Source of the DNA: Leadbetterella byssophila DSM 17132
GTDB taxonomy: Bacteria; Bacteroidota; Bacteroidia; Cytophagales; Spirosomataceae
Length of the DNA: 64,000 nucleotides
Reading direction: 5' to 3'
Assembly (NCBI RefSeq): GCF_000166395.1
Contig: NC_014655.1
Span: 248,001-312,000 of the forward strand
The translations under genes were made by a program, and so were the position numbers. This document shows positions 17,630 through 25,972 of the stretch, piece by piece. Numbering within the stretch: position 1 is the first letter of the stretch; every line of letters begins with the position of its first letter. A model generated the notes under the pieces. The model was not told the DNA's origin. It searched no databases and was given only the letters and a program-made list of their open reading frames with translations.

Positions 17630-19138
17630 TTACAAGTCAAATTTTATTCCTTGTGCCAAAGGAAGAGTAGTGCCATAATTGATGGTATTGGTCTGTCTTC
17701 TCATGTACGCTTTCCAAGCGTCTGATCCACTTTCTCTACCACCACCGGTCTCTTTTTCTCCTCCAAATGCTCCTCCAATTTCAGCCCCCGATGTACCTAT
17801 ATTTACGTTGGCGATGCCACAATCGGAGCCATTAGCCGACAAAAACCGTTCAGCTTCTCGGATATTTTGTGTAAACACCGCGGAAGACAAGCCTTGCGGA
17901 ACATCATTTTGTAGGAAAATGGCGTCGTTCCAATCTTCGTAAGTTAAGATATATAGGATAGGTGCGAAGGTTTCGTGCTTTACTATTTCGGTCTGAGCCG
18001 GCATATCAATGATAGTAGGAAGTACGTAGTTCCCTTCCAGAACTTCTCCTCCGAATAGTATTTCCCCTCCTTGTGCTACGGCAGCTTCAATGGCGTTAGT
18101 ATAGTTCAATACGGCATCCTGATCAATTAGTGGACCTACGTGGTGGGCGGGATCCAGTGGATCACCGATTTTTAATTGGCCATAGGCCTTCACTAGTCTT
18201 TGCGTTAATTCTTCTTTTACAGATTGGTGCACAATCAATCTACGTGTTGTAGTACATCTCTGGCCGGCGGTTCCTACTGCCCCAAAGACTACTGCAGGTA
18301 CCGTTAGATTCAAATCTGCATTTTCTGTAACTATGATGGAATTGTTACCCCCTAGTTCTAAGAGATATTTTCCAAGACGGGAGGCTACCGTTTTTGCCAC
18401 TGCCTTACCCATTCTTGTGCTTCCCGTTGCGGAAACCAGGGCTACATCTTCGTGAGAAGACAGGGCTTGGCCAATTTCAGGCCCACCGATCAATAAGGTG
18501 GAGAGCCCTTCTGGAAGTTGGTTACTCTCTATTACAGATGAGATAATATTTTGACAGGCTATAGCTGATAATGGTGTTTTTTCTGATGGTTTCCAGATAC
18601 AAACGTTCCCGCAGACCCATGCTATCATGGCGTTCCAAGACCATACAGCTACGGGAAAATTGAATGCTGATATGATACCAACAATTCCTAATGGATGATA
18701 TTGTTCATACATTCTATGTTCAGGACGCTCAGAATGCATGGTTAGGCCGTATAATTGACGGGAAAGTCCAACGGCAAAATCACATATATCGATGATCTCT
18801 TGTACTTCTCCTAAGCCTTCTTGCAGGCTTTTTCCCATTTCATAGGATACCAGTTGGCCCAAAGCTTGTTTGTTCTTTCTAAAGGCTTCGCCCATTTGTC
18901 GGACTATCTCTCCGCGTTTTGGGGCGGGAACATTTCTCCATTGTACATAGGCACTTTTGGCTGCTTGTATCGCTTCCTCAAAGTCTGTTGTGGTACATAG
19001 GGTAGTTGAGGCAATGGGTGTTTGATCTGCAGGACTATAGGAGATTAACTCTTCCCCTGCTCCTGCTCTGTTTTTTAATCCGGTTGAATATCCGTAGTTA
19101 ATGTTCTCCAGGCCTAAATCCCGTATGAATTCTTTCAT
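17630..19138 (-). CDS. Aldehyde dehydrogenase, ALDH7 type (aminoadipate-semialdehyde dehydrogenase-like)
   Basis: I use the ATG at 19138, giving 502 residues starting MKEFIRDLGLENINYGYSTG; the upstream in-frame extension to 19198 is not conserved in character. Motifs are FNFPVAVWSWN, WKPSEKTPLSA (NAD), ELGGNNSIIV (general base Glu) and GTAGQRCTTTRR (catalytic Cys). The GAVGTAGQRCTTTRR segment and GGEKETGGGRESGSDAWK tail are characteristic of the antiquitin/ALDH7 group, which oxidises alpha-aminoadipate semialdehyde in lysine catabolism. A minus-strand TATATTTG lies at 19155-19162. Confidence 0.92.
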   Translation of the reverse strand: MKEFIRDLGLENINYGYSTGLKNRAGAGEELISYSPADQTPIASTTLCTTTDFEEAIQAAKSAYVQWRNVPAPKRGEIVRQMGEAFRKNKQALGQLVSYEMGKSLQEGLGEVQEIIDICDFAVGLSRQLYGLTMHSERPEHRMYEQYHPLGIVGIISAFNFPVAVWSWNAMIAWVCGNVCIWKPSEKTPLSAIACQNIISSVIESNQLPEGLSTLLIGGPEIGQALSSHEDVALVSATGSTRMGKAVAKTVASRLGKYLLELGGNNSIIVTENADLNLTVPAVVFGAVGTAGQRCTTTRRLIVHQSVKEELTQRLVKAYGQLKIGDPLDPAHHVGPLIDQDAVLNYTNAIEAAVAQGGEILFGGEVLEGNYVLPTIIDMPAQTEIVKHETFAPILYILTYEDWNDAIFLQNDVPQGLSSAVFTQNIREAERFLSANGSDCGIANVNIGTSGAEIGGAFGGEKETGGGRESGSDAWKAYMRRQTNTINYGTTLPLAQGIKFDL

Positions 19139-19154
19139 GTTGATGCTTTTTTTA

Positions 19155-19162
19155 CAAATATA
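19155..19162 (-). promoter_or_regulatory. Bacteroidota -7 element (TATATTTG) upstream of the aldehyde dehydrogenase
   Basis: The minus strand reads TATATTTG 17 bp before the chosen ATG at 19138, which supports that start over the longer one, since the longer start would place the box inside the coding region. Confidence 0.5.
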
Positions 19163-19302
19163 AAGGCTGGAGCTCATTTGGAAAAGTCTTGAAATCAAGG
19201 GGCTTAAAAACTTATCTTTGGATAAGAAAAAATCAGATTTCCATCTCTTGTGGTATCAATGATCAGCCCGTCGACCTATGTTTGCTCCAAAATTCCACAC
19301 TC

Positions 19303-20211
19303 ATGAAATTGCTTTGTTTTTATTTATTGTTGTTAGTGCCTCCTTGGGGCTTTTATGCGCACAAGTGGATTAATCGAATGGCCGTTTTTCTTCAGCCTCC
19401 GGAACTATTTGTGTTTCTTAAGAAGCACATTCATTACATTTCTGACCATGCAGTGAATCCCGATAAACGTAGATATGCAGTAGTGGGTGAAGCTGAAAGG
19501 CATTATATAGATCTAGATGAGTATAATGCAGAAGAAAAGCTAGTATTGCCTTCTTTGACGTGGGAGAAGGCGGTGGAAAGGTACACGGAGGACAGCTTGA
19601 GAGCTAGAGGAATTGTACCTTGGCAAATTATTAGAATGAAACATCAGTTGACAGAAGCCTTTATGCACAGAGATGTTTCGCGTATTGTTAAACTGTGTAC
19701 AGACCTTGGTCATTATATTGCAGATGCTCATGTGCCTCTGCATACCACTAAGAATTACAATGGACAGTTAACGGGCCAAAACGGTATACATGGTTTGTGG
19801 GAATCAAGATTACCTGAATTGTATTTGCAAGGGTACGATATGTGGATAGGTAGAGCTGCATATGAACCTCGGATTCAGGAACGAGTATGGAGAACCGTAT
19901 TTGATTCTCACGCTGCTGTAGATTCTGTGTTGAGTTTTGAGAAGCGACTCTCAGAAGATAAAAAATATACCATTGAAGAAAGAAATGGGGTTTTGGTTAA
20001 AACCTATTCATCATTATTTTCTGCTCAGTATCATAAAGCTTTGCAGGACCAGGTGGAAAGAAGAATGCGAGCGGCCATTCAGACGGTGGCAGATATATGG
20101 TACACGGCCTGGTCAGATGCCGGTAAGCCGGATTTAGGAGATGAGATATTTGAGATTCAGGCAGATACTATTCCTCGCGCTCAGGTGTTGAAAGTCAGGG
20201 AAGAGAATTAA
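19303..20211 (+). CDS. Secreted zinc-dependent phospholipase C / S1-P1 nuclease-like protein
   Basis: The ATG at 19303 gives 302 residues with a signal peptide (MKLLCFYLLLLVPPWGFYAH); the 38-codon upstream extension has no coding character. The mature N-terminus begins with WGFYAHKWINR, and later segments DLGHYIADAHVPLHTT and NGIHGLWESRLPEL contain the His and Asp ligands expected of the alpha-helical trinuclear-zinc fold shared by phospholipase C and S1/P1 nucleases. It should act in the periplasm or outside. Substrate (nucleic acid or phospholipid) cannot be decided. Confidence 0.83.
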   Translation: MKLLCFYLLLLVPPWGFYAHKWINRMAVFLQPPELFVFLKKHIHYISDHAVNPDKRRYAVVGEAERHYIDLDEYNAEEKLVLPSLTWEKAVERYTEDSLRARGIVPWQIIRMKHQLTEAFMHRDVSRIVKLCTDLGHYIADAHVPLHTTKNYNGQLTGQNGIHGLWESRLPELYLQGYDMWIGRAAYEPRIQERVWRTVFDSHAAVDSVLSFEKRLSEDKKYTIEERNGVLVKTYSSLFSAQYHKALQDQVERRMRAAIQTVADIWYTAWSDAGKPDLGDEIFEIQADTIPRAQVLKVREEN

Positions 20212-20798
20212 GGTAAGGCTTCGAACCTATATCCTTTTTCCGAAAAATGCTTCAGGTAGCGAGGTAATACATAAGACATGTTTTTCCAGGCTTTGAGGCT
20301 GTCATGTAGGAGAACTATTGCTCCGGGACTAGTACGTTTGATTGCATTATTTAGGCATGAATCCTCCCTGTATGAGGCGTCATAGTCTCTGGTAAGAACA
20401 GACCACATTACTATTTGTCGCGCGGGTAATAAAGCGTCTGCTTGTGAGCGTTTGATTCTGCCGTAAGGCGGACGGAAGAGTGGGGTTTGATACATTTGGT
20501 CAAACTTTTCAATGTCTTCCAAATATTGGGCTAGTGGCGTTTTCCATCCGTTGATATGATGGAAGGTGTGGTTGCCCACTGAATGTCCGGCATCTAGTAT
20601 ACTTTGGAAGGTCTCTGGATGTTTACGGATATTATCTCCCACGCAAAAAAAGGTAGCTTTGGCATGGTAGGCAGCTAACTGTTCCAAGACCCAAGGGGTA
20701 ACTTCGGGGATAGGGCCATCGTCAAAAGTGAGGTAAATCACTTTTTCGGCGGTGGGAACCTTCCAGAGGTAGCGGGGAAATATCCATTCTAATATCAT
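20208..20798 (-). CDS. Polysaccharide deacetylase (NodB-homology domain)
   Basis: A 196-aa single-domain CE4 enzyme: motif 1 TFDDGP at 24-29, motif 2 GNHTFHH near residue 76, motif 3 RPPYGR, and the C-terminal VLLHDS. These supply the catalytic Asp pair and metal-binding Asp-His-His. No export signal is visible, as in many Bacteroidota homologues. It is coupled by ATGA to the glycosyltransferase upstream, suggesting both modify one envelope polysaccharide or lipid-linked glycan. Confidence 0.92.
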   Translation of the reverse strand: MILEWIFPRYLWKVPTAEKVIYLTFDDGPIPEVTPWVLEQLAAYHAKATFFCVGDNIRKHPETFQSILDAGHSVGNHTFHHINGWKTPLAQYLEDIEKFDQMYQTPLFRPPYGRIKRSQADALLPARQIVMWSVLTRDYDASYREDSCLNNAIKRTSPGAIVLLHDSLKAWKNMSYVLPRYLKHFSEKGYRFEALP

Positions 20799-21856
20799 CG
20801 CAAAGTTCTGTCTTTCCAGCGGTACGTTCCGGGGAAAAGCGAAACGATTCCGAAAAATACGACATAAAGACTATATATGCATTGGGTGATAGGGATGTAT
20901 AAAATACTTTTCTTCCGATTCAAGAAGATTTGTACAGAAGAAAGAAAAACAGCCTCTGTCAGGAAGCGGACAATCAGGGGTGTCCATTCCCCTTGCAAAG
21001 CTAGAATTATTGTGGCTAAGTTTACAGCAAAGATGAAAATGGCAGTTAGTTTAGAATTAAGGTGTTGATTCCATTTTCCGGCCCATCGTTTTCTTTGTCG
21101 GTAGAAAGCAGAAAGCGTTGGTGAAGCCTCCGTTTCTACAATACAGTTTGCATCTTTGACAAAGGAAGTACTTCCAGGGAAAGACTTGTGGATCTTATTC
21201 ATCAGGAATTCGTCGTCTCCGGAAGCTAAGTTGAGATTATCTGAGTAACCTCCCACTTCTAAGAACGTCTGTTTTCTGTAGAAAAGGTTGGCTGCTGAGC
21301 ACATGATGGGGCTGCCTAAGTCCATGGCAACTGCTGAAGATCCGAGTAGAGATGCGAACTCTACCGTTTGAATGTTATTCCAGATTTGGTTGTTTTTCTT
21401 GAAGGTTACCGGTCCGGAAAGGAAATGCTTATTCCCTATGGAATTAACATACGTTTCTATGAGTTGCGGAGGCAGGGTGCAATCTCCGTCCGTTGTGAAA
21501 ATGTATTCGCCTTTGGCTTTATGTATGGCAAAACTTATTCCTTCTTTTTTGGGTGCGGTACTGACCTGCGGAAGGGGGAGGATTTGTAAGCCTTCCCATG
21601 CGACTTCTTCTGCGAGTGCAAGGGTATTGTCAGTAGAATGGTCATCTACTAATAGGACTTCCAAATGAGGATAAGTCTGAGATTTAAGGCTATTAAGAAG
21701 GTCCTTGATGTTTTCTGATTCATTTCTGACTACCACAATGGCTGTGACCCAAGGCTTATGCACGGAGTATTTTTCAGCCTTTATGTTGATCCAGATTCCT
21801 GTGCTGAAAAGTACTATTAGAACGTAAATGAGCAATATACTAGACAGCAGAATCAT
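20795..21856 (-). CDS. Family 2 glycosyltransferase, membrane-anchored
   Basis: A GT2 enzyme with an N-terminal membrane helix, a GT-A domain (VTAIVVVRNESENIKDLLNS, LLVDDHSTDNT, TTDGDCTLPP as DxD region, GDDEFLM and QRKRWAGKW) and two to three C-terminal helices. The QRKRW motif marks processive-type GT2 relatives. I favour the ATG at 21856; a TTG at 21868 would add four residues. It overlaps the flippase-like gene by about 17 bp and the deacetylase by 4 bp, forming a three-gene envelope operon. Confidence 0.9.
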   Translation of the reverse strand: MILLSSILLIYVLIVLFSTGIWINIKAEKYSVHKPWVTAIVVVRNESENIKDLLNSLKSQTYPHLEVLLVDDHSTDNTLALAEEVAWEGLQILPLPQVSTAPKKEGISFAIHKAKGEYIFTTDGDCTLPPQLIETYVNSIGNKHFLSGPVTFKKNNQIWNNIQTVEFASLLGSSAVAMDLGSPIMCSAANLFYRKQTFLEVGGYSDNLNLASGDDEFLMNKIHKSFPGSTSFVKDANCIVETEASPTLSAFYRQRKRWAGKWNQHLNSKLTAIFIFAVNLATIILALQGEWTPLIVRFLTEAVFLSSVQIFLNRKKSILYIPITQCIYSLYVVFFGIVSLFPGTYRWKDRTLR

Positions 21857-22748
21857 GTTTTTTGGCAAAGATACTGTAAAAGACAGGAAGGAAAACGCTG
21901 ATTAACCATACCACGAAGGTAGCCACTATTATCTTCTCTTCCGAAATGCCTAGAGGTGCGAAGAAGAAAATACTTACGACTTGTCTAAGGGTCAAATCAC
22001 CAATGGCATTGAGACCTCCACCGATGGTTTTGGCGAGTAAGAGCAAGTTGGTTCCTATAAACAGATCCATATACGTAACCTGTATATCGAAAGCCAAATA
22101 GACGAAATAGTATTGTAAAAGGTAGGTTAGCGTTCGCAAAAGAGATAAGTAGATCACCTCCCATTTTAATTTTAGGGGAAGGTCTAGGGCTGTTTGGTAT
22201 TTCTTCCAAATGGTCACTTTAAGCCCTAAGAGCAAGGCCAGGGAAAAAGTGGAGATCATGAGTAGGATTATGCCTGCTACTCTAGTGTTTATTTCCCATA
22301 ATTCTATGTTCCAAAGGATCAAAGCCATACTTCCGAAAAAGAGAGCAGTCCATGTTTGGGTAATGCTATTGAAGAAATTAAGTAGGGCGGCATTAGTTCT
22401 TTGGCCTTTGTTAAATCCCATGCTTCTTCCTAGGTAATCTCCACTCATGAAAGGAGTGAGTATGCCTAATTTAAGCCCGCGAAGCACTTCGGTCTTCGCT
22501 TGCAAGAAGGTTCGTTCCTGAATTTGGGCACTGAGGAGTTGCCATTTATAGATCTCAAGGGCGTAGTTAGGAATGACGCAAAGTATCCCCAAGAGCAAAT
22601 AAATAGGAGAGGGGAAGCTAATTTCAGTAAGATTTGGGTATTTTTGATAGAGGAGGTAAAAGAGAAAAACCAACAAAACACCGTTGAAAAGCCCTCTCAA
22701 ATTAGGTTTCGAGAGAAAGGATACGGTATTTTGCGTAGGAAACTTCAA
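21840..22748 (-). CDS. Flippase-like integral membrane protein (LPG synthase TM-domain family)
   Basis: This 302-aa polytopic protein has about eight hydrophobic segments, the GDYLGRSMGFNKGQ segment typical of the UPF0104/AglD-MprF membrane domain, and TIGGGLNAIGDLTLRQ near the end. Family members are thought to move lipid-linked sugars or aminoacyl lipids. It leads an operon with the GT2 and deacetylase genes. The start is a TTG at 22748, only 11 bp from the divergent ruvC start; no ATG or GTG nearby gives a better N-terminus. Confidence 0.85.
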   Translation of the reverse strand: MKFPTQNTVSFLSKPNLRGLFNGVLLVFLFYLLYQKYPNLTEISFPSPIYLLLGILCVIPNYALEIYKWQLLSAQIQERTFLQAKTEVLRGLKLGILTPFMSGDYLGRSMGFNKGQRTNAALLNFFNSITQTWTALFFGSMALILWNIELWEINTRVAGIILLMISTFSLALLLGLKVTIWKKYQTALDLPLKLKWEVIYLSLLRTLTYLLQYYFVYLAFDIQVTYMDLFIGTNLLLLAKTIGGGLNAIGDLTLRQVVSIFFFAPLGISEEKIIVATFVVWLISVFLPVFYSIFAKKHDSAV

Positions 22749-22759
22749 ATCTTAAGAAT

Positions 22760-23329
22760 TTGCAAGCAAAGGTAAGTGAAAAAATCATATTAGGGGTAGA
22801 CCCGGGAACTCGGGTGATGGGGTATGGCATCATTGAAGTGAAGAACTCTCAATTGAAGGTGATCCAGTATGGGGTGTTGCGGTTGGAGAAGTTGACTTCG
22901 CATGAGTTGAAGTTGAAAAGGATCTTCGAGCGTATCACTCAATTGATCAATGAATACCTTCCGGATGAGATGGCCATTGAGGCTCCCTTTTATGGTGAGA
23001 ACGTGCAGTCCATGTTGAAGTTAGGAAGAGCACAGGGGGTGGCCATGGCTGCAGCTTTGGCGAAAGATATCAATATTGTAGAATATCTACCTAAAAAAGT
23101 GAAGCAAAGTGTAACAGGTAACGGTAATGCCACGAAGGAGCAGGTAGCGTATATGTTAGAGAAATTATTCAATCATCCCTTAGAAAGAACCTTTCTAGAT
23201 GCTACAGACGCCTTAGCTGTGGGAGTCTGTCATTTTATGCATAGCGGGACAAAAGCATTGACAGGGAATAATTCAAAGAAAAATGGATGGGGGGCATTTC
23301 TGCAAGAAAATCCAGATAGGATTAAGTGA
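22760..23329 (+). CDS. ruvC: Holliday junction resolvase RuvC
   Basis: RuvC cuts Holliday junctions resolved by RuvAB. The 189-aa product has the RNase H-like core with catalytic Asp in ILGVDPGTRVMGYG, Glu in AIEAPF, the LGRAQGVAMAAA helix and the acidic pair near DATDALAVGVCH. The only sensible start is the TTG at 22760. A short tail of about 25 residues follows the core. Divergent from the flippase-like gene. Confidence 0.95.
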   Translation: MQAKVSEKIILGVDPGTRVMGYGIIEVKNSQLKVIQYGVLRLEKLTSHELKLKRIFERITQLINEYLPDEMAIEAPFYGENVQSMLKLGRAQGVAMAAALAKDINIVEYLPKKVKQSVTGNGNATKEQVAYMLEKLFNHPLERTFLDATDALAVGVCHFMHSGTKALTGNNSKKNGWGAFLQENPDRIK

Positions 23330-23390
23330 TTTATTTCCAAAATCTTAGTAAATTTCAGAAAAAAATCTTCAAAAAATATCCCGTTGATGT

Positions 23391-23421
23391 TTTGCAGAGC
23401 CATAAAATAGGTCTATATTTG
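23391..23421 (+). promoter_or_regulatory. Promoter of the tRNA cluster
   Basis: TTTG at 23391-23394 and TATATTTG at 23414-23421 with a 19-bp spacer match the Bacteroidota housekeeping promoter exactly. It lies 20 bp upstream of tRNA-Ser, placing the transcription start just before the gene. Confidence 0.75.
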
Positions 23422-23440
23422 CAAACCTTTTCGGAGAGAC

Positions 23441-23527
23441 GGAGAGATGGGTGAGTGGCTGAAACCACCAGTTTGCTAAACTGACGTACTGGAAACGGTA
23501 CCGCGGGTTCGAATCCCGCTCTCTCCG
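23441..23527 (+). tRNA. tRNA-Ser (GCT anticodon)
   Basis: Acceptor arms GGAGAGA and TCTCTCC pair fully; the anticodon loop TTGCTAA gives GCT; a long variable arm and GGTTCGAATCCC T-arm are present. Length 87 nt with discriminator G suits class II serine tRNA. CCA is not encoded. Confidence 0.95.
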
Positions 23528-23540
23528 CTGAACGAATTTT

Positions 23541-23615
23541 CGGGGTGTAGCGTAGCCCGGTCATCGCGTCTGCTTTGGGAGCAGAAGGTCGCAAGTTCGA
23601 ATCTTGCCACCCCGA
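23541..23615 (+). tRNA. tRNA-Pro (TGG anticodon), copy 1
   Basis: Acceptor CGGGGTG pairs with CACCCCG; the anticodon loop TTTGGGA gives TGG; the T-arm contains AGTTCGAATCTT. 75 nt including the discriminator A. Identical to the copy at 23753-23827. Confidence 0.95.
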
Positions 23616-23643
23616 CGAGGCAGCTTTAGCTGTAAATTCATAA

Positions 23644-23717
23644 GGTTCCGTAGCTCAGCTGGATAGAGCAACAGATTTCTAATCTGTGGGTCATAGGTTC
23701 GAATCCTATCGGGATCA
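23644..23717 (+). tRNA. tRNA-Arg (TCT anticodon)
   Basis: Acceptor GGTTCCG pairs with CGGGATC using two G-T wobbles; the anticodon stem ACAGA/TCTGT encloses TTTCTAA, anticodon TCT. 74 nt with discriminator A. Confidence 0.94.
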
Positions 23718-23721
23718 CAAG

Positions 23722-23752
23722 GCAAGTCTGAAACACGACTTGCATTTTTTTT
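23722..23752 (+). terminator. Terminator-like hairpin inside the tRNA cluster
   Basis: GCAAGTC and GACTTGC form a 7-bp stem with an 8-base loop, followed by A and a run of eight Ts. It would separate the first three tRNAs from the last two, or attenuate read-through. Confidence 0.6.
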
Positions 23753-23827
23753 CGGGGTGTAGCGTAGCCCGGTCATCGCGTCTGCTTTGGGAGCAGAAGG
23801 TCGCAAGTTCGAATCTTGCCACCCCGA
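23753..23827 (+). tRNA. tRNA-Pro (TGG anticodon), copy 2
   Basis: Base-for-base repeat of the tRNA-Pro at 23541-23615. It directly follows the T-run of the internal hairpin, which suggests local tandem duplication of a tRNA segment. Confidence 0.95.
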
Positions 23828-23835
23828 CACGGATC

Positions 23836-23908
23836 GATTCCGTAGCTCAGCTGGTAGAGCAATACACTTTTAATGTATGGGTCCTGGGTTCGAATCCCAG
23901 CGGGATCA
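23836..23908 (+). tRNA. tRNA-Lys (TTT anticodon)
   Basis: Acceptor GATTCCG pairs with CGGGATC; the anticodon stem ATACA/TGTAT encloses CTTTTAA, anticodon TTT. 73 nt with discriminator A. It is the last gene of the cluster and borders the accessory region. Confidence 0.95.
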
Positions 23909-23910
23909 CA

Positions 23911-23938
23911 AAGACAAGTCGAAAGGCTTGTCTTTTTC
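23911..23938 (+). terminator. Terminator of the tRNA cluster
   Basis: AAGACAAG and CTTGTCTT form an 8-bp stem around TCGAAAGG, followed by TTT. The group II intron begins 3-4 bases after this hairpin. Confidence 0.8.
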
Positions 23939-23941
23939 GTT

Positions 23942-25881
23942 GTGTGCCCAGCATGTGCAATAACTCTAGGGTGTAAGTCCCGAACACGCCTTTACAGTGG
24001 GAAGTGTTAGCTTATGACAAGGGTGTCCACCGTGAGGTGGAATCTGAAGGAAGTCTGAGGCAAAACCTCGATCCGACGAACAGAAACTACATACAAGGCC
24101 GCAAGTGTTGGGTGAGGCTGCAAAACAAGCCAAAGCCCTAAACTGTACGGAAACACTATGGTAAATGTAGCGGATATATGAGGTGAAAGTTATTGTTCTT
24201 ACCTGGGGAGATCTGACTAAACTCTGTCAAAGGTATACGCGAATGCCCGCGAAGAAACATATAGCAGAATAATAATGCTAGTATGCTTTAGTCAGAAGTC
24301 AGCAGAGGACATAGTACCCTGCTTCTCTACTTTATACAGGGGAAGGTCTGAATGTTAGAATGGCAAAGGAACCATGAAGTTTATGACGAAGTGTTAAAAG
24401 CCGAACCACATAAGAGAACTGCTTGCATGAGGGTAGGTCGGAAACTGATAGTAAAATGCAAGAGGAGCTTAGCTGAGTCGTGCAACGAAGTGGACACAAT
24501 GCCTGAGGTTTTTTTTTTAGTAATACTATGTTGGAAGAGATATTACACATCCGAAATGTCAAACACGCAGTTGATCGTGTCATCTCTAATGGAGGTGCTA
24601 GCGGAGTTGATGGTATGCAGATCGATAATCTTCGTGACTACCTTAACACGCACTGGCAATCCCTGCGATCGGATATTCTCTCTGGCACTTACCGCCCACA
24701 AGCTGTTCGGAAAGTAGAGATTCCCAAAGCAAGTGGCGGCAAGCGTATGCTGGGTATCCCAACGGTCATCGACCGTGTTATTCAGCAAAGCATTTCCCAA
24801 TGGCTTGGGTTAAAGTATGAGGGTGATTTTCACGATAACAGCTACGGCTTCCGTCCGAATCGTAATGCTCATCAGGCCGTCATTAAAGCGCAAGAGTATC
24901 TGAACTTGGGCTACACGTGGGTCGTTGAACTTGATTTGGAACAATTCTTCGATCAAGTGAACCACGACATACTGATGCATCTTTGAGCAAGAAGATTACG
25001 GATCGTCGAGTCCTAGCGCTGATCGGGAAATACCTTCGTTGTGGGATTATGGATCATGGTCTTGAACAAAAGCGAACCAAGGGCACACCACAGGGCAGTC
25101 CTTTAAGTCCACTTTTGTCAAACATCATCCTGAACGAACTGGATACGGAACTCAGCTCCCGTGGACATCGATTTGTACGTTATGCGGATGACTGTAGTAT
25201 CTACGCGAAGAGCAATAAATCCGCCACTCGTATTATGCGCAACATCACCAGTTACATCGAATCTACACTAAAACTGAAAGTGAACCGTGAAAAGAGTAAG
25301 GTAAGCAAACCTTCCCAAAGTAGTTTACTCGGCTTTAGTTTCTTCAAAACTCAAGGAGATTGGCAGATTCGTATCTCTGCAAAGAGTATCGAACGAATCC
25401 GAGAGAAGTTACGTCAAAATACTCGACGTAATACAGCTACTCCTATGCATGAGCGACTGACTAAACTACGGCAAATTATTCACGGCTGGGTGGATTACTT
25501 TCGTATAGCAACGAATAAGAAGGTGATGGTAACACTAGATGAACTAGTGCGAAGACGCTTGCGTGTTCTGCTTTGGAAGCAATGGAAGACCGCAGGTAAT
25601 CGAATTCGGAACTTAATGAAACTGGGAGCCAAACGCTGGCTTGCCTACCAACATGCGAACACCCGTAAATCCTATACTCGGACAGGGACAAGCCCTATCG
25701 TTCAAACAACGCTAACAAACTCATACTTTACTAAATTAGGTTACGAAGGATTTGCAGACTACTATTACTGGAGAACAACGCATCAAACGACGTTATTCTA
25801 ACAAACCGCCTTGGTACGGATCCGTATGCCGGGTGGTGTGAGAGGACAGATAGGGAAATAATCCCTATCTTCCTACTCGAT
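23942..25881 (+). mobile_element. Group II intron inserted behind the tRNA-Lys terminator
   Basis: The 5' end GTGTGCCCAGCATG fits the GUGYG intron start and is followed by structured domain I-III sequence (CTCTAGGGTGTAAGTCCCG). At the 3' end domain V is plain at 25806-25845 (CCGCC, TACGGATCCGTA, GGGTGGTG arms), and domain VI is an 8-bp GATAGGGA/TCCCTATC hairpin before CCTACTCGAT, the likely 3' boundary. Total about 1.94 kb with a reverse transcriptase that lacks an HNH domain. The position just past a rho-independent terminator and the missing endonuclease are traits of class C introns; the class is inferred. The encoded protein is frameshifted, so movement would need help in trans. Confidence 0.85.
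24528..25801 (+). pseudogene. ltrA: Group II intron reverse transcriptase/maturase, frameshifted
   Basis: Two reading frames together encode about 424 residues: 24528-24986 starts MLEEILHIRNVKHAVDRVIS and carries RT0-RT3 (GVDGM, RRVEIPK-like, YGFRPNRNAHQA, VELDLEQFFDQVNHD); 24983-25801 continues with GTPQGSPLSPLLSN, the catalytic RYADDCSIYAKS and the maturase domain, ending in a KSYTRTGTSPIVQTTLTN tail. No HNH endonuclease follows. The break is near 24981: the frame would be restored if CATCTTTGAGC had one more base (as CATCGTTTGAGC), so a single deletion after the DILMH segment fits. Catalytic residues are otherwise intact. A sequencing error remains possible. Confidence 0.85.
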
Positions 25882-25902
25882 TGTAACCTTCTCAGGGAAA
25901 AA

Positions 25903-25972
25903 AAGGATCAACGACAAAACTTGTGGGGTGCTTGGGAAAAATTAAGGATCAACGACAAAACTTGTGGGGTGC
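25903..25972 (+). repeat. Tandem copy of an insertion-sequence end (29 bp twice, 41-bp period)
   Basis: Two identical 29-bp units start at 25903 and 25944 (AAGGATCAACGACAAAACTT and so on). The second, and hence also the first, matches the inverted right end of the ISAon1-type element at 27347-27375 (GGATCAACG...TTGTGGGGC). So one terminal repeat occurs twice at the left side and once at the right. Confidence 0.85.

Noticed and set aside
23836-23908. tRNA-Lys 3' end as an attachment site of an integrated island
   Set aside because: I could not find a second copy of its 3' sequence in the window, so no att pair can be claimed.
23355-23976. Reading frames across the tRNA cluster, such as one starting MSGWQDSNLRPSAPKADAM
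   Set aside because: They are translations of tRNA genes and their complements, a well-known artefact; the tRNAs explain the sequence fully.
24352-24717. 121-codon frame at the start of the intron coding region
   Set aside because: It overlaps intron RNA domain sequence and the true reverse-transcriptase frame, and has no protein-like pattern.
24528-25801. Retron or diversity-generating reverse transcriptase
   Set aside because: Domain V and VI RNA, the GUGYG start and the maturase tail identify a group II intron protein; no template or variable repeat is seen.
25903-25972. Two 29-bp direct repeats as a possible CRISPR
   Set aside because: Only two units with a 12-bp gap, and the unit is an IS terminal repeat that also occurs inverted at 27347-27375.
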